Shown piece by piece: positions 20,765 to 32,602 of a stretch of DNA of 64,000 nucleotides. Numbering within the stretch: the stretch's first letter is position 1; each line of letters starts with the position of its first letter. The notes under the pieces were generated by a model. It saw only the letters and a list, made by a program, of their open reading frames with translations. It searched no databases and was not told where the DNA came from. Made by a program: the position numbers and the translations under genes. The stretch covers positions 1,302,001 through 1,366,000 of the forward strand of contig JACGCM010002300.1 of assembly GCA_014058105.1 (NCBI GenBank), written 5' to 3'. The stretch comes from Kingdonia uniflora (lineage: Eukaryota > Streptophyta > Magnoliopsida > Ranunculales > Circaeasteraceae).

Positions 20765-21562
20765 AGTTAACTATCATATTTTGGGAGATGTTATAGAAAT
20801 TATTCCAAGGAATAAAATGGTCAGGGGGAAAAGGAAAAGAAAATTGAACCATAAATAATGACTATAGAAAGAGAAAAGTATGGTACCCAATATTACATTC
20901 CTTGAATCCTCATGGCTGACCTCTACACTATATGAAATCTATAATTTCAAGCATCTTCGATACAAATTATACAATTTTATAATTATCGGATGCACCATAA
21001 TGCCGTGATGATTGTATTATGTAAACATTTACTCTCTACTACAATGAAGAAATATATAAGTACACAAATACATGAGAATCTCTATTTCATCGGCATAAAT
21101 ATTTAGGCGTATAAACAGATACCTGAAAGCAAATTTCAAGATAAATTATAGCTAGACAAATCTGTTAACTATCATATTTTGGGAAATGTGATAGAAATTA
21201 TTCCAAGGAATAAAATTGTCAGGGGGAAAAGGAAAAGGAAATTGAACCATAAATAATGAGGACTATAGAAAGAGAAATGTGTGGTGCCCAATATTGCATT
21301 TCTTGAATCCTCATGGCTGGCCTCTACACTATATGGAATCTACAATTTCAAGCATCTTTGATACAAATTATACAATTTTATAATTATCAGATGCACCATA
21401 ATGTCGCGATGATTGTATTATGTAAACATTTACTCTATACTGCGAAGATGAAATATGCAAGTAGACAAATACCTGAGAATCTCTATTTCATCGGCATAAA
21501 TATTTAGGCGTATAAACAGATACCTGAAAACAAATTTCAAGATAAATTATAGTTAGACAAAT
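20765..21562. repeat. 399-bp tandem duplication
   Basis: The block starting GTTAACTATCATATTTTGGG at 20765 is repeated in direct orientation from 21164 to about 21562 with about one substitution per 15-20 bp and a few short indels. It has no open frame longer than 64 codons. Both copies include GTCAGGGGGAAAAGGAAAAG and GGCATAAATATTTAGGCG. Confidence 0.85.
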
Positions 21563-22900
21563 CTCTACACAATTTACAGCTTGATTGAGGAAATGAGCAT
21601 ACAATGCAATTAATCTAGCCAAAAAGAAACAAAACCTAAAGAATGAAATGTGGAAATCAAAACAAAAACCCACCTTCATAAATTTTAATCTCGAAAACTT
21701 TGAAAATTGTCCCCGTCTTGATTCAATTGGTTTAGATAACTTTTGCAATACCAATTTTATTAATCTGTCAATGTTTATAGCTTCAATAGAAGGGTTTTTT
21801 TTTTACCTTTAATTAATTAAAGTTTCAATTGAAGAAGATGAAGCAACTGAAATGCACTATAGTGGAGGAATTTTAAGATTTTGGTTTCAGTTAATTTAGA
21901 GCTTAATGCTTTGAAGTAACAGCAGATACAGACACAAACTGCATTTTACTTATCACTCTCTTCCACTTGAAACATATGAAGTTAGTACTCGCATCACTTA
22001 ATTCAATCATGCTTATACACATGTGGTTGATTCAAAACATAAACTAAAAACCTATTTAGTAATTCCTTTAAGCGGTAAACATGTCATCTGCTCATTAAAA
22101 TAAATAGTTAATATAACATTACAGTATGCTTAGGAAAAAAAATTGAACTTGAAATATTTGAAAATTGAATTGAGCAATTGATGGAAGGATATTCCAATAT
22201 AAAACACTACCGCTGGTCATGGAGCTCAAAAAAGTATATGATAGTAGACTATGGAGGGGGAATTACTTAATACTTTACTGAAAGCTAGAGATTGAGATAT
22301 TAGATATCCATGAACTTCATTCCCAAAAACATGTATCCATAAACTACGTACAGGAATTGATATGTTATCACTAAGATTGTTTAACAAAAAATCACATTGA
22401 TTAGTCAATTGTGTTACTCTAGAGAATGAAAATTTTAAATAGATTTGAATAACAAAAAATCACAATAGCATATCTGGAATCACGTTAACTAGTCCATGCT
22501 AACTTCTTCCTTTGCTCCATATGATTGCCCCCTTTCTTAATTGAATCATTTGCGGGAAAAAACCCAATAAATCTAATGGAGGAAAAAAAAATCTAAAGTA
22601 CTGAGCACAACTAAATTTGAATATTACCTCTGATGAGATCTGGCCGTTGAATTTGACAGTTTTCTTCAGCGTCCATGTTTTTTGAGAAAATACCCCAAGA
22701 TTGCCTAAAAGCTTCTCTCCTATATATCAACACCAGAAAAATAAGGGTCGATCATCCAATTAAAACCAAAATCCTATACAGAAATCCCAGAAAATCACAC
22801 TCGAAATAGGCAAAACTTTTTCATTTATTGTTCATGAAAGGCCAAAGATGATTACCTCATTCAACCAAATCTTAAAGTAGTCAGTTATTCCCATATTTTG
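21563..22900. other. AT-rich non-coding stretch with exon-like pieces
   Basis: No gene was recognised. On the minus strand an open piece at 21674-21764 (KLSKPIESRRGQFSKFSRLK) is bounded by AG and GT dinucleotides, and 22628-22676 begins with MDAEENCQIQRPDLIR followed by a GTAATA donor-like site. Joining the two puts a stop at the junction, so I do not propose a gene model. They suggest captured gene sequence of unknown origin. Confidence 0.35.
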
Positions 22901-23123
22901 TTATGTTTCATCAAGCTCCATCTGCAGTCCTCGCAAGCTTCCTCCTTTTCCTTGAAATCTTCTGTAAAACCACAAAACCAAAATATGAAGGGCATTCTTA
23001 TTAAATTGGGGGAAGTAGAAGTTTTGATTTACATCAAATACATAAGGGTCCATCAACTTACCTCTCGTATGGAGTATGATATTGATTAATCCATCTACCA
23101 TTCAATATCGTAAACTGGTTTGC
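22901..23123 (-). pseudogene. Two-exon 3' fragment of an unidentified spliced gene
   Basis: Exon 23123-23062 follows a strong acceptor (TTTTTTTTTTCAG) and ends with GAGAG before GTAAGTTG. Exon 22961-22901 follows TTTTACAG and ends with a TAA stop. Spliced together they keep one frame of 40 codons: ANQFTILNGRWINQYHTPYE, then RRFQGKGGSLRGLQMELDET. The intron is 100 bp. I do not recognise the protein. No upstream exon was found, so it is probably a captured or truncated fragment. Confidence 0.5.
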
Positions 23124-23715
23124 CTGAAAAAAAAAATACAAAACACAAAAAAAAAACTCAAAACTGTATTTTGTGTGTGTCAAGATATACACATTTAGAG
23201 AGAACATTCCCTTTATAGTATTGTTTCAGTTTCATATTCTCTAAAAATACATTGATAAGAAGAATATTCATAGCAATGTATTTGAATCATCAAATTAAAC
23301 GTGAAATATAGCAAAGAAAATAGGAGAAAGAGCTTAGAACTGACATCGAAAGCTCAGAAAAAAGATGCTCACCCAAAAGTTGGAACCATAATTTGTTGAT
23401 TTTGAAGTAGATTCAACAATATTGAGACAAAATTCTTAGAGATTTTTGTTTGGCTTATACTTCAATTGGTAAGAGAGAGAGAGGGTCAACAAAGAGTAGA
23501 CGTTTCAGTGATAGGTATGCATTTTCCCTGAATTAATGGTGCAATTAGAAAGAAATGTTTCTTTGGTACAGAATGGGAAGAGATGGTTCGAGGAAGAGAC
23601 GGTTTGTTCATGGAATTAATAAACATGTAATAAAGGGTTATAAAATGTTCTTTTAATGCTTGCACTCCACGTAGGAAAAAACTGAGATTTATAATATAAA
23701 TATACTAGTACTACC

Positions 23716-23729
23716 CGTGGCTCACCACG
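23716..23729 (-). other. 3'-terminal hairpin of the Helitron
   Basis: CGTGG, a 4-nt loop, CCACG; it is followed on the minus strand by 7 nt and the terminal CTAG at 23708-23705. It is the rolling-circle termination signal of Helitrons. A second GC-rich hairpin (CGCCGAAGGCG) lies about 20 bp inside. Confidence 0.75.
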
Positions 23730-24481
23730 TTGAATACGTCGACACGCCTTCGGCGCTACAAAATTGTCCATTAACGTGCAGTCGTTGCTAAAATCTCTAT
23801 GCGTGCCTTTGGTAGGATTATATATTTAACAGTCATTAGTGATGACCTATTATGACGGGTGCCTTCAGCACCTTTACCCATGAATGCCATGAATCCATGA
23901 TGAATAATCAGCCCGAGAACGGAAATCAAACACTCCATGAATCCAACCACACAAAACAAAAAAATGATTTAAGCAAATTGTATAATTTATTCAATCCGAC
24001 CAACCGATATAATATCCCAAACTTTCAAATTTGCTACATCTAGAGAATAAGGATATTTTTCTAATATGGAATACGTTATGGCATGATACTTTTTATCACT
24101 AAAAATTGGAAGATAAACAACATTTATAAAATGTAATTGAAGTTGCAATAAGTACCTAGAAATGATATTATTCACATATAAGTTGCAATAATTCCTATAT
24201 CATTAAGTGAAATGATATTATTCACATATTAAAAAAAACTTCTAAAGAAACCCATAGCAATTCAATGCTTTCAGTATATGCCTACATCTTCCATAATTGT
24301 TGATGCATTAATTTAAAGAGTTAGAACAAGGTTATGACATATTACATTACTATGTATTCTTGCACATGGTCTTCTTAAACAGAAATGCACATTCCCTTCT
24401 ATGAATACTCAGGAGTTACATTCTCGAAGAGTTGCAAATCAGACGGCATAATGAAAATTTTTTTGCAAAAACACAACTTAC

Positions 24482-25186
24482 TGTTATCATCTGGGTGCAG
24501 GTTTTTTTCAATGTGCTATGAATATATCCGACCTTATCCCCTCTTAAGTTTATTGGAATACAATTAGTCTCATACCGATAAACAATTTCAACAACCTAAA
24601 TAAAAAGGAAGAATGGATATTGACTATGAACATTAGAAGACTGTACAAAATGTCAAAACAAAATATGGTCAATCTAAAAAAGAAACATACATTCCGGGAA
24701 GCAAGTAGGGAAGCAACACCGATGGGGATGAAGATAAAACTGATTAGTGTGAGCGCCGAGATCACCTGTACAAAAATATGGAGTTTGTTACATAACAGAT
24801 ATTATTAACTTTTGTGCTCAAACTGCAAATGCAATAACCAATATACTAAGTCGCATTAGTATGGAATATGGATATGGGTGCAAGAGTCTGTACTTGGCAA
24901 GAAAAAAAGTAACTACTACAATAGCCGGACTACATAAAGAATATGATGTGATATTTACACTATATATCAAATCCTATAAGAAAAAAGGGAAACAAATTGT
25001 GAAGAAAGAATTCGTTATTTGTATATCCTGCACTGAAATTGTAACTGGAACGTGCATGGTAACAGCTATAGAAGTGTCAAAAGAAAAATTCTAATGAAAT
25101 CAAAAAGTTTATGCAGCCTTGATTTACCCATTGAGGTGTGCGAATTGGCTTGCAAGATGGAAGCTCTTGTTAAGTAAACCTTGAAT
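24482..25186 (-). pseudogene. Captured ALIS / LEM3-CDC50 family gene fragment, three exons
   Basis: Exon 25186-25128: SRFT, a stop where the family has Gln, then QELPSCKPIRTPQW before donor GTAAAT. Exon 24765-24691 (75 bp, acceptor GTACAG, donor GTATGT): VISALTLISFIFIPIGVASL then LASRN, the first membrane segment of CDC50 proteins. Exon 24595-24482 (114 bp, acceptor ATTTAG, donor GTAAGT): VVEIVYRYETNCIPINLRGD then KVGYIHSTLKKTCTQMIT. All junctions are phase 0 and fit the family order SRFTQQELPACKP / FIPIG / VVE(I/V)VDRY...CIP. ALIS proteins are beta-subunits of P4-ATPase lipid flippases. The C-terminal half is absent. Confidence 0.82.
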
Positions 25187-26553
25187 CTGAAACATAAGTA
25201 AGAATATGCGAGTTTAGTAAAATTCATGGGAAAAAAACTCAAAACGTTATCGAAGAAATAATTGAAGAAAAGAAATAGCCTACTAATAGAAAATAAAATA
25301 AAGGCTTTCTCTTACATGTTTTATTTTATTAAAAACAATGGCTATATGAAATCTCTTACATGTTATAAAACAGATTTTAAACTCTACCATAGAAGTCGTC
25401 AAAATTTACATTCCTATTAGCATAATATAAGAAGAAAAATAGAAAATGTCTAATGGGGTTAACTTTTGTTTGGGTATCTCCCGCTACGATGGAGCTAAAA
25501 TAATTGGTGATCATGCTCACCTCTAATAACAATTACCATTGAGAATCAGTACTGAAGAACTTGGTGTAGTAAATCTCGGAACGAAAAATTCAAATACCGA
25601 CGAAATTAAATTGTTAAACCCATGAAAAACATATTTGAAGCTCTAACCAAAACCTCATTATCATCAGAGAGAGAAACTTAGTTGAAACCAAACCCATTAT
25701 CGAAATCTTCACAACAAACTTAACCGAAACAAACGTCATTGTGCAGCCAGTAACTAAGACCTAAATCTCACCAATAAAAGAATTTATAAATCACAGCAAT
25801 AGAAGAAACCCTAAATCGTATCAACAAAGAAAACCCTAAATTACATCGATTTTAGAGAGAGAAAGAACATAATTGAAGCCCAAAACGTTGAGAAATCAAG
25901 TTTGCCCCAAAATTCCATCAATACCGGATTAGGGTTTGTTGAGAGGAGATTAGAGAGGTCCGAATCAACACCCCTTAAATCGAAAATCGAACCTTAAAAC
26001 AATTTAATCAAAATATTTCACTGCAGGGATCGAGAAATTGAAGGAGGCTAGGGCAAAAGATGAGAGAGATAAGTACCTTAGTTTGCAGAGAAAGAGATGA
26101 GATAGATGAAGAGTTGTTGGTTGGGGAGAGACGAATTGGGAGAAAGAGAGTCGGGGAGAAAGGTAGGTATTGGTAAGCCTAAACTACCTATTTTCGGTGT
26201 TTTGTCGAAACTACCCCTAAGCCAAAGAGTTGAATGAATGTAGGCCACAGATCTCATTCTTTCCCACAAATCTTAACCCCTCTTTATTTACCCTTGAGAC
26301 AATGGCAAATTTGTCTTTTTGAAAAACACCCTTCTCTAATTTATAATAGATATATATATATCAAAAGAATGCTTGATGAAAGTAGGAAGAAATTTCCTTG
26401 TTTGTTCAAGTCGAGTACTCATTCAAGTCACTCATGTAAAGGAGACAATTATATCTTATGATCCGATATTATCTACCCTTCCAACCATGCACCTTAGTCT
26501 TCCCCTTAAATTATTTATGTAGACAACTAAGCTTCTCACCCACTCATTCTCCT

Positions 26554-26560
26554 TATATAA
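26554..26560 (+). promoter_or_regulatory. TATA box of the cyclin pseudogene
   Basis: TATATAA 39 bp upstream of the ATG at 26599. The stretch between (AGTCCTACTCAGATACATCT) looks like a short 5' leader, so the promoter seems to have stayed with the coding exon. Confidence 0.5.
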
Positions 26561-26598
26561 GTCCTACTCAGATACATCTCCACATCTCAATCTCTTCA

Positions 26599-27012
26599 AT
26601 GGATTCATCTGCTTTAATCTCCATTTCTGCCATAATGCTTCGATCCGATCTCTATTCCTTCTCAAAAGATGATTCATAATCGAATACATCCTTAATGATT
26701 TCAATTATTGCCTCCCTTCCTTGAGAGAGCAATAGCTAGGAATGAGAGGATTACTAAAAATTGTAAATGGGCATTGTCAAAATACACTAGAACTCGTATT
26801 TTTGATTGCTACGAAGTGCCCGACATTACTATTCAATCCTTTCTCGAAAGAATTTATCGGTACATCCATGTTGGACCATCGGTTTATATTGTTGCCTATG
26901 TGCACATTGATCGGTTGTACCAAATCTGCCCGGATATTCGAATAACGTCTTTCAATGTACATAGGCTTCTTATTACAACTATTATGGTAATCTCAAAATA
27001 TGTTGAAGACAT
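26599..27012 (+). pseudogene. U/P-type cyclin pseudogene, exon 1 only
   Basis: The plus strand encodes MDSSALISISAIMLRSDLYS, a stop after KDDS, then SNTSLMISIIASL, a 1-bp frameshift near 26720, LERAIARNERITKNCKWAL, RIFDCYEVPDITIQSFLERI, VYIVAYVHIDRLYQICPDIR and TSFNVHRLLITTIMVISKYV-EDM. These blocks are the cyclin box of plant PHO80-like U (P) cyclins, which bind CDKA. The exon ends at a consensus donor (GTGAGT) exactly where this family has its intron. No second exon (NYRN/NSYFAKVGG) is found within the next kilobase. One stop and one frameshift make it non-functional. Confidence 0.85.
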
Positions 27013-27014
27013 GT

Positions 27015-28092
27015 GAGTAATCTCTTCTTCTTTTTCCTTATTTGTCCATAGTCATAGAATACAATGTTTTTCGCTTATATTAATGATTGCCTTGTTGAAC
27101 TTGTTACCTCACTAAGTATTCGTTTGCCTTGTCAAGCCCTACCAAAGTCTCTGCGTCCTCTCCAGTTTTTACTATCTCCAGCATATTTCGTTAGAATAAT
27201 TTGCATAATAATTTATGGAGGAATCATCAAACCCTAGATACTCTCAACCACATAGATTCTAGTTTCTTTAATATAATTTCCTGGTTTTTAAAATATGATT
27301 GAGAATTAAGAGATTAAAGAAGTAAAATCCTTTTAGGGTTTTTGGGAGATTTAAATCAAAGCTCAAGAGAGTTCCTAAAAGTGTGAAGAGTTAGGTTTTT
27401 TAAAGATGTGATTTTCTATAAATATCGGCATTAAAAAATGAATCCGAGAGCACCAAAAATGCACTAGGAAAAAACCTCTAAAAACTATTTTTGCAAAACC
27501 AGTCAACCGCTTTTCGAAATCGTTTGGCTGATTTCTCAAACATAGTTTGCTGAACAAAAAACATTTAACCGGATTTCAAAACTGGTCGGCCGCTTTTAAA
27601 GTGCCCAACAACTTTTCAAAATCGCTTGATTGTTTTTTTAAATGTAGTTTGCTGAACAAAAAGTGTTTGATCGGAATTCAAAACTAGTTGACCAATTTTG
27701 AAGTGGCCAATAGTTTTTAAACCGTTTAATCACCTATAACTTGAGTTCTAGAGCTCCAATCAACGAGCTGTACAAAATTTCGGAATCATGTGATCAAGGT
27801 GTACAACTTTCGTTCACAAACTTTTTCAATACAACATATCAATCAGCAGGAACTCGAATTTTGATGAAATATGTGTATAAACCAAAAGATAAGGTTTTAA
27901 GTGTACATTTCTCATGTGGGAATTCTTTGTGTTCGACAACCATAGAATGCTTCTTGTAGACGACTTCTCACATATATACTCCATCGATGATTGAGTTAAC
28001 CGCGATAACTCTTTCCTACTGTTTTGTCAAGAAATGCAAAACATAGTGTAAAACTTCACCTAATTATTATTATTAAACTTAAATGCCTGAAG
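27015..28092. other. Non-coding stretch after the cyclin exon
   Basis: No coding signal was recognised. It contains an imperfect direct repeat of about 102 bp (AGTTTGCTGAACAAAAA at about 27543 and 27645, within 27490-27720). The rest is AT-rich and unremarkable. Confidence 0.5.
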
Positions 28093-28299
28093 TGTTAAAA
28101 ACTACGTTATTGCGAAAGCTAAATCATACTCTAAAATAAACTAAATCTCTCAATTGTAAATTCTAGGATTGGTAGAGTTTTACCTCAAACTCTAATAAGA
28201 GAACTAAAAAACAAAAGAGCTACTGACATTAATATAGAGATAAAGTATAAGGTACGTGGTCTCGTGGGTAGACGACCCAAGAGGCATGATCTATCAACA
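28093..28299 (-). repeat. 207-bp LTR (3' LTR of a lost minus-strand element)
   Basis: Plus-strand ends TGTTAAAAACTACG and ATCTATCAACA; a second copy lies at 54540-54746. A purine tract (GGAGAAGAG on the minus strand) adjoins it at 28300-28310, so the element's body lay to the right. Confidence 0.65.
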
Positions 28300-28780
28300 C
28301 TCTTCTCCTAAGAAGAATTCGACTTCAAATTTTGTAACTGCATATAATCATAATAAAATGTCGAATCTATCCGTGTGAACGACTTCTCAATTTTTGCCTA
28401 GAATCAGCAATAAAAATTATAGCTTGACTTTCTTCTAACTTGTTCGATCAACTCCTTGGCTCATTCGAACGACTTGGTCACCCATAAGGCATGAGCTGCC
28501 ATCCTGCTACTCGTGGTCGTGGATGATTCCTATAAACTCTCCCCATCTAAGAAGAGTTCGACCACGAACTCTGGCAAGAAAATCTGTGAGAAAAATTTGT
28601 CTACAAATTTTGAAGACAGAAGGAGTAACCCTGAGCATACGACAACTGCAAATTCTTCCACGGTACTTTTTATACCCATTAATTTTGGTTGCATAACAAA
28701 ACACAATTTTAAACTCGAAAGAGGTACATCCGGGAATAAGATGTAACTCTGCATGCGAAACAAAATACTTTGCCAAAAAC
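28300..28780 (-). pseudogene. Possible LTR-retrotransposon 3' pol end, decayed
   Basis: The minus strand contains two related motifs (GAAGTCGAATTCTTCTTAGG near 28310 and a variant near 28550) resembling the end of gypsy pol plus purine tract. ARVRGRTLLRWGE is seen at 28530-28580. It is too degraded to identify a domain, and the assignment rests on its position beside the LTR. Confidence 0.35.
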
Positions 28781-29492
28781 CTTGTTGGTAAGATTATTCA
28801 GATTCCCCCAAAATCTATTTACCTCCATACTTGGACGACCCTCCATCTCTTGCCAAAACGGATCCACAAAGTCGAAAGAACGAACTAGAAACTATATCCA
28901 ATAAGGGTCAACATGCGAAACTATGTTCGGTCCATCCGGCTGTGAGAAATTACTCATTCCTTGTTCCTAAATGTGTCCATGCATATCGCCAAAACTAATT
29001 ATCGTATCCTTACTTTGCGAGCAATCTCCCACTGCTTTATTCCCTTCTCTGACTTCTCCGTCAAGTTTTTATCAACCATGTCCGTCGTCAGCCCGGCCAG
29101 AACCTGCGATCCCTCCGATTGATATGTGTTTGCCTCTAGTTGGCTACAACAACCCCTCTCTCGATGCTATCATGATCCAATTTTTTTGGCTTTGTAAGTT
29201 GCTGCAGTGGCATGCCCCCTGCCCGGTGTTGTCGTCCCCGTGCCTGTCGTACTCTGCCCCGTGTCCTGCCATGTTGCATGTATGTCTAGACCCGTTTTTC
29301 CCGTGCCGTGCACATTCTGCCCAATGCCCTTAGTTGTACATTCCCCATGCAGTGGCATGCCCATACCCAACATGCCATATCCCATGTGGCATGCCCACGT
29401 TTTCTCCCGAAAATCCTTGTTTGTTTCGCCCTCAATTTCCCTAATAAACACTACTATAGATTGTGCTCTCAGCTAAAAAATGAATTTATTGT
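28781..29492. other. Unassigned stretch with a C-rich low-complexity segment
   Basis: Between 29200 and 29400 the plus strand is rich in CCCATGC/TGCCCG motifs. Open frames there (for example the Gly/Thr/His-rich minus-strand frame 29170-29451) have low-complexity composition and no family match. It may be an element remnant. Confidence 0.35.
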
Positions 29493-29530
29493 GGGTGGCT
29501 ATAGTTTTTTTATTATTGGTAGACCATATA

Positions 29531-30300
29531 TTAATAATTATAATGAGATACAAAAGTAGTACCATCTTCCGCAAGAAATGGACATAACAATTCTGGGGGA
29601 GAATCGTACCAAGTCCAGCTAGTCGAGTCACCCACAGGTCGACTAGCAATAATATGTGCAACAGAGTTAGCGCTTCGCGGCGCATAATTTATACAAATAT
29701 TATGAGAAAAGTCCAATATGGCAAGACAATCCTGTAAGATAGCCTTCGTAGTCCAGGAGATGTTCGCTCCTCCAGATTTGCAAAAAGAGACGATGGCTTT
29801 CGCATCTGTCTCAATGATAGTTTTCGTCTGTCCTCGTTCAAGTGCCCACTGAATACCTGCTAGGACTGCTACTGCTTCCCCCTCTTCCGCAGAGGCAAAT
29901 CTACGGGAAGAAACTCGGGCTGCACTAAATACATTGTTAGTGTCACGGATTACCAGACCAATGCAATTATAACATTTATTTTTGCAGAAAGAGGCATCGA
30001 CATTTATTTTTTCCCAGCCAGAAGCTGGGTACCCCCAAGGGACCTTGATAGATATCCGTTCTTTGCGAAAAACCGTTTCAGAAGTAATAATTTTATTAAT
30101 GGCCCGTGAAATCCGAAGGGGATCCGGAATAGTATTTTGAAAGGTCCAGGCACATCGCGCTTTCCAATATAACCAGTAAAGAGAGAAAGTGATATCAGTC
30201 CAAGTATCCCGTTCAATCGGCCAGTCTGTTGGAGGTGAAAGCCACATCTCAATCCATTCATGGGCAGATAGATGTACAACCTGATGAAGTAACCCACCTA
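29531..30300 (-). pseudogene. LINE ORF2 RNase H domain
   Basis: The minus strand carries an RVT_3-type RNase H: ASGWEKINVDASFCKNK (first Asp), GLVIRDTNNVFSAARVSS, AEEGEAVAVLAGIQWALERG (Glu), KTIIETDAKAIVSFC (Asp) and YAPRSANSVAHIIAS. The catalytic D-E-D is kept. The frame is open for 238 residues to the stop at 29531, the C-terminus of ORF2, and an overlapping frame upstream shows a shift near 30250. Confidence 0.85.
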
Positions 30301-32602
30301 GGGATGTACCAAATCAGACTGCTCGGGTAAAAGCGCATTCCAGAAGGAAATGATAAAGCGACTCCACCGGAGCGAGACACAAAGGTCACGAAATATCAGT
30401 TAATGCTAAATGCACTGCTATCTTCGCACGATAATGAATCATATCGCAAAAATATTTCCACGCAAACATCTGGGCTTGAGGGATGCCTTATTCTTCCAAA
30501 AACTTAGGAGAAAAGAGGGGGTTCCCATAACCTGCTCCATTTGAAATCCAGACATAAGAGCCCGATATGTGGACTTAATGGAAAACTTCCCATCTTTTGA
30601 TGGATTCCATTTCAATTCATCCAAACTACCTTCACAGGGGATATAAATCTGAGAGATAAGGTTAGCCAAGGTATCATCGCACCAGATTGCCAATTCTTCA
30701 CACCGCCAAGATCGCCTAGTCGGATCAATAAAGGCCCTCACCCATGTCGGACGATCCTCCATATTGATACCAGGATGGGGCGTGGGTTTCCTGGCCCCAT
30801 CCGGAGGGATCCATGGATCCGTCCAGAAATGGACCCGATTCCCCCTAAGAACTTGCCACATTGAATGAGCGTTGATAGTTGCAATCAAGGATTGAACACT
30901 ATGCCAAGTCCATGAAGAATCCGCTTTCTTTGGAGCCTGCAGGATATCGCAATTCGGAAAGTATTTAGTTTTCAGCACACATCCCCACAACTCGTTCAAT
31001 TTTTGGTGTAGACGCCATACTAGTTTCGAGAGGTGTGCTTTATTGGTTGTTCCCGCCTCCCAAATTCCCAAATCGCCCTCGCGCTTGGGCTGACAGACTT
31101 CCTTCTACTTTTTTAGGTAGAGAGGTTTCCGGGCGTCTTTCCCTTTGCCCCACCAGAAGTCACGTTGGAGCTGGTTGATATTCTTGCAGGTTGTTTGGGG
31201 AAGAGAAAAATAGGACATCTGGTACGTAGGAATGGCCGAGGTCACAGACTATATAAGAATCGTCCTACCCGCCTGCGATAGTAGTTTCCCACGCCAAGAC
31301 TCCAGACGAGAGGAGATACGTTCTTCAATGCGCTGGAAGGTGTGGGCTTTGGACCGATGGAAAAATAGGTTCGTACCCTGACAACGTTCCTTAGTAGGCA
31401 TAATACCCATCTTCAAAAGACGACTGATAATACGACAATGGCGGCGATGGAGGTTCTTGCTGAAGAACACTCCCGACTTAGCCAGGTTCAATTCCTTCCT
31501 CGTTGCCCCGCAAAAGGAATTAATAACTTTTTTAAGTTTGAGCGCTTCCACAATATCCGCTCGGCAAAACAGAAGACAATCATCTGCAAATAACAGGTAG
31601 GGGACCAGAGGGCTCGTCTAGATGCTTTAACACCATGAAGGAGGTTAGCTGATTCCTTAGCCCCCAGAGTACGAGATAGACCGTCCATCAAAATAATAAA
31701 TAAAAAAGGGGAAAGAGGATCACCTTGACGCAGATCCCTGGTTGGGGTAAGGAACCCATGCGCCGAGCCGTTGAGAAGAACCGAGTATCGCACCGTTGAG
31801 ATACATTATAAGATCCACTGGCACCAAATCAGCGTGAACCCGAGTTTTTGTAAAGTGCTAATCAAGGTACTCCATTCAATCCTATCGTAAGTTTTTGACA
31901 TATCCAGCTTGACTTCTATCAGACCTGATCTGCCCTTTTTCCGTTTCATTGTGTGGATAAGTTCGTGGGCCACCAGGACGTTTTCCGAAATCTAGCGACC
32001 ACTAATAAAGGCACTTTGGAAAGGAGATATGAATTTATCTAGAAGTGGCTTGAGTCGGGAGGAGAGGATTTTGGATATGATTTTATAGAGAACATTACAA
32101 AGGCTGATAAGCCAAAAATCACTAGGGGAAACCCTAGACCCATTTTTAGGAATCATAACAACATAAGTAATGTTGATATGAGAAGGCATAAAACCAGACT
32201 CAAAGAAAGTAGATACCAATCGGCAAATATCAGGGCCGACCACCTCCCAGGAATGTTGGAAGAAGAGCGCCGGGAAACCATCCGGACCCAGAGCTTTGTA
32301 AGGGCCAATGCTATCCAGCGCGGCTTTAATTTCCTCTGATGTAACCATCCGAGTAAGCTCGAGATTATCCCTTCCGAGATACACAGACCAAAATGTTGAA
32401 TAAATTCGGGGACGTTGATTAGATAATAAGATTGGAAGTTACGAGCCATGTCGCGCAGAAAAATTTGGCCAATTTCGCCTGTATCACCCGTCCAGACCCC
32501 GAATTCGTCTTTCAGCCAGTCAATAGAGTTTTTCTTCCGTTGGGAGAGGGTTTGCATGTGGAAGAACTTTATATTTTGATCTCCCTCACTTAGCCAATTC
32601 AC
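30301..32602 (-). pseudogene. LINE ORF2 reverse transcriptase and zinc region
   Basis: RT: ALDSIGPYKALGPDGFPALF, FMPSHINITYVVMIPKNGS, SPSDFWLISLCNVLYKI and PFQSAFISGR at 31992-32384; then DLRQGDPLSPFLFIILMDGL and the FADD site (ATTTGCAGATGATTGTC, out of frame with its neighbours) near 31580; NSFCGATRKELNLAKSGVFF at 31440-31530. The following 31071-30439 part (LVWRLHQKLNELWGCVLKTK, WNPSKDGKFSIKSTYRAL) is the zf-RVT-type linker. At least four frame breaks separate these blocks. Confidence 0.85.

Larger units (their letters stand above)
23705..26350 (-). mobile_element. Non-autonomous Helitron (2646 bp) with a captured gene
   Basis: On the minus strand it begins TCTATTATAAATTAGAGAAG (26350) and ends with a hairpin and CTAG (23705), the Helitron signature TC...CTRR. 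It is inserted between A (23704) and T (26351) with no target duplication, as Helitrons do. No Rep or helicase coding is present. It carries three exons of an ALIS/CDC50 gene plus 5'-UTR-like sequence (25640-26270). The TA-rich host site ends against DNA that itself looks like a Helitron 5' end (TTATATTATAAATCTCAG on the minus strand). Confidence 0.75.

Noticed and set aside
28971..29450. Pro/Cys- and Gly/His-rich open frames on both strands
   Set aside because: Low-complexity composition driven by CCCATGC-type repeats; no family resemblance or start context.
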